The notes under the pieces were generated by a model that was given only the letters and a program-made list of their open reading frames with translations, was not told the origin of the DNA and ran no database searches. A DNA stretch of 24,161 nucleotides from IMG/VR virus record IMGVR_UViG_3300020281_000127, positions 1 through 24,161 of that record. The stretch is one strand, 5' to 3'. This DNA is from a virus. The translations under genes were made by a program, and so were the position numbers. Shown here in pieces: positions 1 through 5,411 of the stretch. The stretch's first letter is position 1. The number at the start of each line of letters is the position of its first letter.

Positions 1-1
1 C

Positions 2-181
2 GACGAAGATACGGCCCAGGAAGTTTGTATGAAACAAGGGATCCCATATAACCGCCTGGCCGTGATCCGTGCGGCCGTAGTAAAAGCAAATTCTGAGGCC
101 GATATGCAGATCAAAACAATGGTAAGGAGAAACGGTGTCCTGGAGGTTGTAGCAGAAGATCGAGAGATTTCCTGGACGTAA
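2..181 (+). CDS. C-terminal fragment of an unrecognised protein (open at left edge)
   Basis: Frame 2 is open from the window edge to a TAA at 179-181, giving 59 visible residues ending REISWT. The segment is rich in Ala, Val and Arg and probably helical (AVIRAAVVKAN at its middle). I see no motif that gives a function. Codon use matches the phage genes to the right, with GATC and CCTGG inside the frame, so it belongs to the same genome and is probably the last gene of an upstream rightward block. An internal ATG at 29 would give 50 residues, but the frame continues open to the edge, so a fragment is more likely. Confidence 0.6.
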   Translation, partial: DEDTAQEVCMKQGIPYNRLAVIRAAVVKANSEADMQIKTMVRRNGVLEVVAEDREISWT

Positions 182-246
182 TAAAAATAATAATTTTTAT
201 AATAATAAAATCTTAGAACTTTTAGGTAGTGCCGCCTCGCTTTTCG

Positions 247-262
247 ATAGTCGTACTATAAT
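247..262 (+). promoter_or_regulatory. Probable promoter -10 box overlapping dyad operator (copy A)
   Basis: Positions 247-259 read ATAGTCGTACTAT, a perfect inverted repeat with 5-bp arms and a 3-base centre. The right arm runs into TATAAT at 257-262, a consensus -10 box about 40 bases before the start of the gene at 304. I see no good -35 box at the expected distance, so the promoter may need an activator. The same dyad recurs at 2770, 2793 and 3524, and with a 2-base centre at 2364. Overlap with the -10 box suggests repression; this is inference. The rest of 182-303 is AT-rich noncoding DNA. Confidence 0.55.
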
Positions 263-303
263 AGATTTGTGTTTAACTAAACGGCCAATGGCCAGGAGAC
301 AAT

Positions 304-720
304 ATGACTAAACGCAAAATATATGAAGTACCTAGAGATCAAGGTATTTTTAGGGGCAACGATAAACCTACGCCTTTGGCTTTGTTTATGGAGCGCGTAA
401 ATGATAAGAAGATCTCGGATCCCGAGACAATTCATTTCTTAGAACAACATTTCGTCTTAATGGATCGATACATTGCAGAGCATAAAGGCTTTGAATGGCG
501 CCTTCCATTTCGCGGCGAAGGATCTCCCTCAATCGGCAATATGTCATTTTCGACAAACGCTATCATTTATGATTGGGAGCGAGAGATCTTTGAAGATTGT
601 TTGTTGGAAGGAATGGATCCGGAAGAGATCCTGGAAAAGAAGATCTCTAAACAAGTCCTTACAGACGCCGATAGAGAGGTAGATCTGGCCAGGAAATATT
701 TAGAGCATATATCTAGTTAG
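304..720 (+). CDS. Small conserved-looking phage protein, function unknown
   Basis: This encodes 138 residues from ATG at 304, with AGGAG at 294-298 giving a good ribosome site. The protein is mixed charged and soluble, with no membrane segment. Its C-terminal third (roughly residues 95-138) is strongly acidic and helical, containing EDCLLEGMDPEEILEKK and AREYLEH-like helix patterns. I recognise no family. It stands alone between a probable promoter with an operator at 247-262 and a strong terminator at 741-763, so it forms its own transcription unit. That arrangement suggests a separately regulated gene rather than the end of a long operon. Confidence 0.8.
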   Translation: MTKRKIYEVPRDQGIFRGNDKPTPLALFMERVNDKKISDPETIHFLEQHFVLMDRYIAEHKGFEWRLPFRGEGSPSIGNMSFSTNAIIYDWEREIFEDCLLEGMDPEEILEKKISKQVLTDADREVDLARKYLEHISS

Positions 721-740
721 GCAATACCTCTAGCTACATT

Positions 741-763
741 AAGGCCCCGCAAGGGGCCTTTTT
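741..763 (+). terminator. Rho-independent terminator after the 304-720 gene
   Basis: A perfect 8-bp stem, AAGGCCCC (741-748) with GGGGCCTT (753-760), encloses a GCAA tetraloop of GNRA type and runs into TTTTT at 759-763. It lies 20 bases after the stop codon. There is no T-run on the opposite strand, so it works rightward only. Confidence 0.9.
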
Positions 764-1019
764 GTATTCTGAGGATCTGATACCTCATAGGGCCAGAACG
801 GGCCGCGTCTGCGGTAATATGCGTTCCTACATAGACATATATATAAACATATATAGGCGGCGCCCTTGAGAGGCCGCGCCTAAGACTAGGCGAGATCCAG
901 GAGCGGTAGCGCGTACGAAAGCAAAGTATGGGGAGGAGGGGGAGAATAAAGCCTTCTAGAAGGCCAGGAGAAGGCCAGGGAGGGAGAATAAAATAAAGGT
1001 AGGGGGAAGGAGCGGGAAA
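764..1019. other. Noncoding inter-operon region with purine-rich tract and repeats
   Basis: No gene is supported in these 256 bases, which lie between two convergent transcription units. The left half alternates AT (TATATATAAACATATATA near 838-856) with GC-rich DNA. From 921 to 1018 the plus strand is almost all purine and contains runs such as GGGGAGGAGGGGG (930-942). GGGAGAATAAA occurs twice (940-950 and 982-992). AGAAGGCCAGG occurs twice in direct tandem (958-968 and 969-979). The setting would suit an origin, a packaging site or a termination zone; the sequence does not decide between them. Confidence 0.6.
944..964 (-). terminator. Weak candidate terminator for the leftward cassette
   Basis: GCCTTCTAGAAGGC at 951-964 is a perfect 14-bp palindrome that could fold as a 5-bp stem with a CTAG loop. 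Read on the minus strand it is followed by TTTATTCT, a poor U-tract. It lies about 55 bases beyond the stop codon at 1020. The stem is short, so this is tentative. Confidence 0.3.
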
Positions 1020-1253
1020 CTACAAACGGGCCGCCAGGACGGCGAGAATAGCTATAAGATTGATATTAGTTAGTAGGAGGAGGATCGCCAGGATCGTATG
1101 ATAATAGATCCAACGAGTTTTATAGGCGTTGTCTATTGTTAGATCTTCCGGATCAGGATCCCCGGCCGGATCAAATTTTCTTTTTAGATCTTTCATTGCT
1201 TTTTCTGTTTGGAGATCTTCTCTGGGATATCCATATTTACTGTATCTTACCAT
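1020..1253 (-). CDS. Small membrane protein, last gene of the leftward cassette
   Basis: This encodes 77 residues from ATG at 1253, overlapping the upstream gene by 17 bases, as is usual in this cassette. The N-terminal half is charged and soluble (KDLKRKFDPAGDPDPEDL near residues 22-39). The C-terminal third is strongly hydrophobic, roughly residues 49-76, and contains AILLLLTNINLIAILAVLAARL-like composition with a central Asn that may break it into a hairpin. It is therefore a tail-anchored or hairpin membrane protein with a cytoplasmic N-terminus. No family is recognised. Being phage-encoded, small and membrane-bound, it could act in superinfection exclusion or lysis timing; that is a guess. 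Confidence 0.7.
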   Translation of the reverse strand: MVRYSKYGYPREDLQTEKAMKDLKRKFDPAGDPDPEDLTIDNAYKTRWIYYHTILAILLLLTNINLIAILAVLAARL

Positions 1254-1554
1254 TTACCTTCTGCATTTCTTTCCAGGCTTTGTTGATTTTTACCTGGCTT
1301 GTTTTATCGAATACCTCCAGGGGATAAACATTACGATCTCCAAATCCTATATCGTCTTTTTTTTGATAAGAGGCAAACGTCCTTACATATTTACGGCCGT
1401 CTAATTCCTGGATATCGTACAGATAACAATCAGTATGGATCTCGCAACATTTCATTTTATTAAAATCGTCGGATCCAACGGTTGTTGCGTCTCCGGCTAT
1501 GTCGATCCATAGCAACTGCAACTTAGCGTGACATTTATCTCCAATCTTAATCAT
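1237..1554 (-). CDS. Hypothetical small protein with possible beta-barrel character
   Basis: This encodes 105 residues from ATG at 1554. The start overlaps the end of the upstream 54-residue gene in the sequence ATGATTAA, so the two are probably translationally coupled. The protein begins IKIGDKCHAKL and has several alternating hydrophobic stretches (KLQLLWIDIAG, CYLYDIQEL, KYVRTFASY) suggestive of beta strands. Cysteines fall near residues 9, 36, 37 and 43. It has no membrane segment or signal peptide. I do not recognise the family. It is the longest gene of the leftward cassette. Confidence 0.7.
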   Translation of the reverse strand: MIKIGDKCHAKLQLLWIDIAGDATTVGSDDFNKMKCCEIHTDCYLYDIQELDGRKYVRTFASYQKKDDIGFGDRNVYPLEVFDKTSQVKINKAWKEMQKVNGKIQ

Positions 1555-1711
1555 CTAAGGTTTCTCTTACCTGGTATCGCTCATATAAAAAATCTAGATT
1601 ATTGAGGATATATTCTTCATACGAGATCTCTTTTTCTAAATACGCTCTGCGTTCTTTCATTGCCTCTGCATACATATTCCTAGTAAATGCCGCAAAACTA
1701 ATATCGTTCAT
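1547..1711 (-). CDS. Small helical protein of 54 residues, unrecognised
   Basis: This short frame runs from ATG at 1711 to TAA at 1547-1549. The start has AAGGA a few bases upstream and overlaps the TGA of the preceding gene in ATGA (1708-1711). The stop overlaps the ATG of the next gene. This chain of overlaps is the main evidence that it is real. The protein is highly helical with mixed charge: MNDISFAAFTRNMYAEAMKE at the start, followed by an Arg/Tyr/Glu-rich stretch and a LDFLYERYQ segment. No motif is recognised. Confidence 0.65.
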   Translation of the reverse strand: MNDISFAAFTRNMYAEAMKERRAYLEKEISYEEYILNNLDFLYERYQVRETLDD

Positions 1712-1860
1712 TTTCCTTGGCCTCTATATTTTTTCCAGGATCTTCTACGGTGTTTATTCATATGAGACATAGATACGTTTTTCCTGGATCCTTGAGAAGT
1801 TTTCTTGCCTCGCGCTCCCGTGACGCTTTCGTGTTGGACGTTCTTAAATACCTTTGCCAT
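1708..1860 (-). CDS. Small strongly basic protein of 50 residues
   Basis: The frame runs from ATG at 1860 to TGA at 1708-1710. It overlaps the 84-residue gene upstream by 17 bases and the 54-residue gene downstream by 4 (ATGA). The product is very basic, with clusters GARGKK (residues 15-20) and HRRRSWKKYRGQGK at the C-terminus, and little hydrophobic core. It may bind nucleic acid or be disordered. It is too short to place in a family. Overlap on both sides with a shared reading direction argues that it is a real gene. Confidence 0.6.
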   Translation of the reverse strand: MAKVFKNVQHESVTGARGKKTSQGSRKNVSMSHMNKHRRRSWKKYRGQGK

Positions 1861-2098
1861 TTTCTAGAGGATCCTCAACTTTTTCGATCCTGGTTTTTAA
1901 TTGATATCTAATATGACGATCTAACAATGTTAAAAAATTCTTGCTCTCTATTGGGAGATCTCCTTCCTGGCCGTGTACTAAATAATTCATACACTTAACA
2001 TATAGTAAGGGGATTGCTTGTTCTCCAGAGTTTACTAGATCGTCTTTATGGGCCTCATAAAAATCCTGGGCCAATAAATTTAAGTTTTCAATATTCAC
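1844..2098 (-). CDS. Hypothetical 84-residue protein, GTG start
   Basis: The start is GTG at 2098, supported by GGAGG eight bases upstream and by an 11-base overlap with the upstream gene. The protein is helical and acidic (NLNLLAQDFYEAHKDDLVNSG near the N-terminus, LLYVKCMNYLV in the middle), with a charged C-terminus ending VEDPLENGKGI. There is no membrane segment. The family is not recognised. It shares the high GATC density of its neighbours, so it has been part of this genome for a long time. Confidence 0.7.
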   Translation of the reverse strand: MNIENLNLLAQDFYEAHKDDLVNSGEQAIPLLYVKCMNYLVHGQEGDLPIESKNFLTLLDRHIRYQLKTRIEKVEDPLENGKGI

Positions 2099-2285
2099 GG
2101 TTAGCCTCCATTTCTTGTCCTGGATCCTTTTCCCAACCTAATTGCAGATCTTTATGTTTAGATCTTAGATCCTTGGCGTAGGATCTTAAATCGTGTTTGT
2201 ATTGCTTGGGGATCCAAACGGTCGTTTTGATTAAACCATTTTCTATATTCTTTTGTTTGTATCGCTCCTGGTTTTTGTACTTCAT
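2088..2285 (-). CDS. Possible ribbon-helix-helix DNA-binding protein
   Basis: I place the start at ATG 2285 (65 residues). GGAGAG lies just upstream, whereas a TTG at 2309 in the same frame has no ribosome site. The protein is very basic. Residues about 22-45 read IKTTVWIPKQYKHDLRSYAK, a short strand followed by an amphipathic helix, the pattern that begins Arc/CopG-type ribbon-helix-helix repressors. Only one such unit is visible, and the C-terminus is charged. A dyad at 2320-2336 and an operator at 2364-2375 lie just upstream, which would suit an autoregulator. The assignment is by pattern only. Confidence 0.5.
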   Translation of the reverse strand: MKYKNQERYKQKNIENGLIKTTVWIPKQYKHDLRSYAKDLRSKHKDLQLGWEKDPGQEMEANREY

Positions 2286-2319
2286 AAACTCTCCTCTTTT
2301 TCCAGACAAAGAAGGGCAA

Positions 2320-2336
2320 TGTATTCTGTCAATACA
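2320..2336. promoter_or_regulatory. Dyad TGTATT-N5-AATACA upstream of the possible RHH gene
   Basis: Positions 2320-2325 (TGTATT) and 2331-2336 (AATACA) form a perfect 6-bp inverted repeat around CTGTC. On the minus strand the same bases contain TTGACA, a consensus -35 box, but I find no good -10 box at 16-18 bases. It lies 35 bases upstream of the start at 2285. Confidence 0.4.
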
Positions 2337-2360
2337 AACATAGGGCCTTGGCCTTATTAA

Positions 2361-2558
2361 TTAATAGTCAACTATTAATAGATTATTCAGAGGCTCTTTT
2401 TTAGTACGGATCCTGGATACTTCGTCGTCATAAAGTGTCGCTTTTCCGTCCTTAATATTGAGTACCGTACAAAAAAAAGTAGATCTCTTTATGCGTACTC
2501 GATCTCCTCGACGAATTGCCAATGGCTCGTCTCTCTCTCCATATAATGCCTCAGACAT
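2361..2558 (-). CDS. Small protein with SH3/KOW-like sequence pattern
   Basis: This encodes 65 residues from ATG at 2558, which directly follows the TAA of the upstream gene, with GAGG five bases before the ATG. Residues about 16-45 (RRGDRVRIKRSTFFCTVLNI then KDGKATLYDDE) look like a small beta barrel of SH3 or KOW type, in which a GDxVxV strand is followed by a TVLxIxDGKATL strand pair. Such folds bind nucleic acid or protein. This is a pattern judgement with no catalytic residues. Its stop codon is part of an operator-like dyad at 2361-2378. Confidence 0.65.
   Translation of the reverse strand: MSEALYGERDEPLAIRRGDRVRIKRSTFFCTVLNIKDGKATLYDDEVSRIRTKKEPLNNLLIVDY
2364..2375. promoter_or_regulatory. 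Operator-like dyad, copy B (2-base centre)
   Basis: ATAGT (2364-2368) and ACTAT (2371-2375) are separated by CA. The dyad extends to 8-bp arms, TTAATAGT and ACTATTAA, over 2361-2378. It has the same arms as the copies at 247, 2770, 2793 and 3524 but a spacer one base shorter. It sits at the stop codon of one leftward gene and about 80 bases upstream of the next start. Confidence 0.5.
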
Positions 2559-2753
2559 TTAAGCCTCGGTCACTAGATCTGATAATGGATCCTTATGAAT
2601 AAAAGTCTTTTTCTGAGTGAGAACTTGATATCCGTTTGCTCTAAGTCTCTCGGCTTTATCTTTTGCCAGGCGCTTATCACGAAACTGACACCAAATATAT
2701 CCGTTCAACTCAGGCATAAAATATCCTACTTTGTATAAAACTTGAGAATTCAT
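2559..2753 (-). CDS. First gene of the leftward cassette, unrecognised 64-residue protein
   Basis: I place the start at ATG 2753, because AAGGAGG lies five bases before it; a TTG at 2768 in frame would put this strong ribosome site inside the gene. The product is compact, with hydrophobic strands (VLYKVGYFMP, YIWCQFR) followed by a basic helix (KRLAKDKAERLRANG) and a C-terminal strand (YQVLTQKK). That is a possible alpha/beta fold. No family is recognised. It is the gene next to the divergent control region and its two operator copies, so it should be the first to respond to that regulator. Confidence 0.7.
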   Translation of the reverse strand: MNSQVLYKVGYFMPELNGYIWCQFRDKRLAKDKAERLRANGYQVLTQKKTFIHKDPLSDLVTEA

Positions 2754-2769
2754 ATTTACCTCCTTCAAG

Positions 2770-2805
2770 TTAGTAAGACTATTTTAATTGATGTAGTACA
2801 ACTAT
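2770..2805. promoter_or_regulatory. Pair of dyad operators (copies C and D) in divergent control region
   Basis: TTAGT-AAG-ACTAT (2770-2782) and GTAGT-ACA-ACTAT (2793-2805) are two copies of the ATAGT-N3-ACTAT dyad, with centres 23 bases apart, about two helical turns. They lie between the leftward cassette (start 2753) and the rightward TerS gene (start 2878). Two adjacent copies would allow cooperative binding. Copy C is 17 bases upstream of the leftward ATG. Confidence 0.6.
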
Positions 2806-2837
2806 TGCAAATTGCGTACGATCCTCAAACTGTTTTA

Positions 2838-2867
2838 TATATAGCAAATCGTTTATAATTTTGGCAA
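2838..2867 (-). promoter_or_regulatory. Candidate promoter for the leftward cassette
   Basis: On the minus strand TTGCCA (2867-2862) is followed after 18 bases by TATATA (2843-2838), a fair sigma70-like pair. Transcription would start near 2831 and pass through both operators before the gene at 2753. On the plus strand the same region has TATAAT at 2854-2859, which could serve TerS, but its -35 box is poor. Confidence 0.4.
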
Positions 2868-2877
2868 TGGAGATCCA

Positions 2878-3357
2878 ATGAAAGAGATCAAAAGACAAGA
2901 AGGTAAACCCGGACGTAAGATGAAGATCTTAACCGAACAAGACTGTTTAGCTATAACTGAGGCCGCAAAGTCTGGCCTTGGCATAATGGATATATGTAAA
3001 ACCTTGGATATTTCATATGATGTATGGACAAGGGAAAGTAAAAAACCAGAAATAAAAGACGCATTAAAAAGAGGGCAATCGCTCGGTAAAAAAGAAATTG
3101 TAAACGCCCTTTTCCAAAATGCGGCCAAAGGAAACACCGTAGCGCAGATCTTTTGGCTAAAAAATAAGGGCGGCCAGGGAGAATGGACGGATCGCCAGGA
3201 AACAGAGATCAACATAAATTTACGAGAGATCCTGGATAATGCTAATGCGAGGATCCAACAAAATAACAACACGAATATTATCGAAGGCGAGAGCGTTGAT
3301 ATAACGGGCCTGGAGGATCCTGGCCAACATCCTAAAAAGAAGATCCAGGAAGATTAG
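2878..3357 (+). CDS. Terminase small subunit
   Basis: This 159-residue protein is the likely DNA-recognition subunit of the packaging motor, which binds the phage packaging site and passes DNA to TerL. A helix-turn-helix lies at about residues 35-52 (LGIMDICKTLDISYDVW). It is followed by a helical segment with NAAKGNTVAQIFWLKNKG (residues 81-98), a pattern I know from phage small terminases. The C-terminus is polar and probably disordered. GGAG at 2869-2872 supports the ATG at 2878. TerL follows after one intervening gene, which strengthens the call. It is the first gene of the rightward morphogenesis run. Confidence 0.85.
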   Translation: MKEIKRQEGKPGRKMKILTEQDCLAITEAAKSGLGIMDICKTLDISYDVWTRESKKPEIKDALKRGQSLGKKEIVNALFQNAAKGNTVAQIFWLKNKGGQGEWTDRQETEININLREILDNANARIQQNNNTNIIEGESVDITGLEDPGQHPKKKIQED

Positions 3358-3425
3358 GCCCAAGATTTATGACTAAGATCCAATCAATAAAATCTCTCCA
3401 TTTATACCTAGATCTTAATCAGAAC

Positions 3426-3513
3426 GGGGCCGGTGTTTTTTTAGCGAAAAACACCCCCCCTAAAAAAAATCGCCTAGGTCTTTGCCTTGCGACTATATGA
3501 CTAATTTTTTTTT
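3426..3513 (+). other. Unusual hairpin and A8/T9 tracts between TerS and the nuclease gene
   Basis: GGTGTTTTT (3432-3440) pairs perfectly with AAAAACACC (3447-3455) around a TTAGCG loop. The stem can extend, past a CC bulge, with GGGG (3426-3429) on CCCC (3456-3459). It is followed by A8 (3462-3469) and, after 35 bases, by T9 (3505-3513), which could pair with each other. There is no T-run straight after the stem, so it is not a normal terminator. Lying next to TerS, it could be part of the packaging site or an attenuator. The 177-base gap 3358-3534 has no gene. Confidence 0.5.
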
Positions 3514-3523
3514 ATTTTATGAA

Positions 3524-3536
3524 ATAGTCTTACTAT
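3524..3536. promoter_or_regulatory. Dyad operator (copy E) overlapping a start codon
   Basis: ATAGT-CTT-ACTAT at 3524-3536 is a perfect copy of the dyad. Its last two bases are the first two of the ATG at 3535. Just upstream, 3492-3503 has a direct form of the half-site, ACTAT-ATG-ACTA. There is no purine-rich ribosome site before this ATG. Confidence 0.6.
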
Positions 3537-3888
3537 GAAACCTCAATCCGCAAAACAAAAAGGAAGATTATTACAACAATGGTTTAGAACGTTGCTTATG
3601 GATCTATTGGGCCTGGCAAATACAGATATTGTTTCTAGGCCAATGGGATCTCGCGGAGAGGATCTAATTATTGGAGACGAAAGCAGAAAATTATTTCCAT
3701 ACTCGATTGAATGTAAAAACCAGGAGGCCGTAAATGTATGGAAGTCATATGAACAAGCAAAATATAACTCAAACGAATACGAGCCTTTACTTGTAATAAA
3801 ACGTAATAGAGTTTTACCGCTTGTCGTTGTTGACGCAAAACATTTTGTCGGATTGATAAAGAGGTTAAACGAATATGAAAAACAGTAA
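3535..3888 (+). CDS. PD-(D/E)XK-type nuclease
   Basis: This is a 117-residue protein with the layout of a small PD-(D/E)XK nuclease. A basic N-terminal helix (KQKGRLLQQWFRTLL, residues 8-22) is followed by SRPMGSRGED with D43 as the first acidic ligand. Next comes YSIECKN with E59 and K61 forming the E-x-K core, then a helix and strand (PLLVIKRN). These residues normally bind metal and cut DNA. Phage relatives are annotated as endonucleases or Holliday-junction resolvases; resolution of branched DNA before packaging is a likely role. It sits between TerS and TerL and overlaps TerL by 14 bases. The ATG lies inside an operator and lacks a clear ribosome site. Confidence 0.8.
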   Translation: MKPQSAKQKGRLLQQWFRTLLMDLLGLANTDIVSRPMGSRGEDLIIGDESRKLFPYSIECKNQEAVNVWKSYEQAKYNSNEYEPLLVIKRNRVLPLVVVDAKHFVGLIKRLNEYEKQ

Positions 3889-5407
3889 TCTAGATAAAGA
3901 GTTAATGGCCGCAGTATGGTCGCCTGGCATAAAAGATAGTCCATTAAAATTTGTAAAATTTATTTTTGAATGGGATAAGCCTGGAACACCCCTGGAAGGT
4001 TTTAAAGGCCCAAGGAAGTGGCAAGAAAAAATTTTATTAGATCTTGAGAGACATATAGCAAGAAACCAGGGGAATTTAGATCCAGAAATGTTCCGCCAGG
4101 CCGTAGCGTCGGGAAGGGGAATAGGAAAGTCTGCATTAGTAGCCTGGATAATATTATGGATGTTATCAACCAGATTAGGATCTACAACAATCGTCACGGC
4201 AAACACCGAACAACAATTAAGATCTAGAACTTGGGCCGAGTTAGGAAAATGGCTTACTTTATCAATCAACGGATATTGGTTTAAAAAAGCCGCAACAACA
4301 ATCAGGCCAACGGCCTGGTTTGAAGAGGCCTTGAAAAAGGATCTTAAAATTGACACCGGATATTATTACGCCCAGGCGCAATTATGGAGCGAGGAAAGTC
4401 CGGACGCTTTTGCCGGTGTGCATAGTAATTATGGGATCTGTTTGATAATGGATGAGGCCTCCGGTATTCCTGGCCCAATCTATTCTGTATCAGAGGGATT
4501 TTTTACAGAGCCGACGGCCGATAGATATTGGTTTGCTTTTTCAAATCCAAGACGAAACTCTGGCCCGTTTTATGAGAGTTTTCATTCTGCTAAAAGTTAT
4601 TGGCAAACTTCTCAGATCGATAGCCGTACCGTAGAAGGAACGGACAAAGAATTATTTAACAAAATGCTAGAGCAATACGGAGAAGATAGTAGCGTTGCTC
4701 GAGTAGAGGTTATGGGAGAGTTTCCTAGAGCCGACGACGATACAGTAATAGGAATGGACATAGTGAGATCCGCAGTAGATCGAGACGTTGCGTTGACGGC
4801 CTCCGCTCCGATTGTTTGGGGCCTGGATGTAGCAAGAACGGGATCCGACAAAACTGCTTTATGCGTACGCCAGGGAAACCATATACTTGAAATGCAGACT
4901 TATAATTCAATGGATCTAATGCAATTATGCGGAGCGATCAAAAATAAATATGAGGATGAAATAAATAATCGGCCTCAAGAAATTTTGATTGATGTTATCG
5001 GTATCGGAGCCGGTGTTGTCGATCGTTTAGCGGAGCAAGATCTTCCGGTACGAGGAATAAACGTTTCAGAGGCGCCCTCGACGAAAAAAAATTATTTGAA
5101 CTTGAGAGCCGAACTTTGGTTTCAAGTAAGAGATTGGTTGGCGGGGCGAGATGTCCGTATTCCCAATGACGACGGCTTAGTCGCGGAACTTACCTCGCCA
5201 ATCTACAAATACACCTCAACGGGAAAATTGAAGATTGAGAGTAAGGATGAAATGAGGAGGCGAGGAATAAAATCTCCAGACAAAGCAGACGCATTATGTT
5301 TGACAATGGCAAGTGCGGCCGCGTCTTTTGGAGGAGGAGCAAATAATTCTTTTATGGGCTATAATTTTCGTAGGCCGTTAAAGAGTAAAATTTACAGAGT
5401 AGGATAA
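3875..5407 (+). CDS. Terminase large subunit
   Basis: This is the ATPase and nuclease of the DNA packaging motor, 510 residues. The N-terminal ATPase has Walker A GRGIGKS at residues 80-86, Walker B ICLIMDE at 188-194 (D193 and E194) and AFSNP at 221-225 in the coupling-motif position. The C-terminal RNase H-like nuclease begins GLDVARTGSDKTA at 316-328 with D318. It continues with LIDVIG (D373) and ends SPDKADAL with D469 and D472, the expected acidic triad region. The length is normal for the family. The start at 3875 overlaps the nuclease gene; a second ATG at 3905 is possible. Confidence 0.95.
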   Translation: MKNSNLDKELMAAVWSPGIKDSPLKFVKFIFEWDKPGTPLEGFKGPRKWQEKILLDLERHIARNQGNLDPEMFRQAVASGRGIGKSALVAWIILWMLSTRLGSTTIVTANTEQQLRSRTWAELGKWLTLSINGYWFKKAATTIRPTAWFEEALKKDLKIDTGYYYAQAQLWSEESPDAFAGVHSNYGICLIMDEASGIPGPIYSVSEGFFTEPTADRYWFAFSNPRRNSGPFYESFHSAKSYWQTSQIDSRTVEGTDKELFNKMLEQYGEDSSVARVEVMGEFPRADDDTVIGMDIVRSAVDRDVALTASAPIVWGLDVARTGSDKTALCVRQGNHILEMQTYNSMDLMQLCGAIKNKYEDEINNRPQEILIDVIGIGAGVVDRLAEQDLPVRGINVSEAPSTKKNYLNLRAELWFQVRDWLAGRDVRIPNDDGLVAELTSPIYKYTSTGKLKIESKDEMRRRGIKSPDKADALCLTMASAAASFGGGANNSFMGYNFRRPLKSKIYRVG

Positions 5408-5411
5408 AAAT

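Noticed and set aside
1129-1404. Plus-strand frames of 91 and 63 codons in the leftward cassette
   Set aside because: They cover the overlapping minus-strand genes at 1020-1554, which have ribosome sites and coupled ends; these frames do not.
2853-3272. Open frame of 139 codons on the minus strand across the small terminase gene
   Set aside because: It is antisense to TerS; the sense product has a clear helix-turn-helix and family pattern, and this one has none.
3432-3469. Terminator after the small terminase gene
   Set aside because: The stem is strong but is followed by C5 and A8 and not a T-run, on either strand, so it does not fit a rho-independent terminator.
3865-4356. Open frame of 163 codons on the minus strand inside the large terminase gene
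   Set aside because: It lies antisense to the conserved ATPase domain, has no ribosome site or recognisable domain, and its composition is that of a mirror frame.
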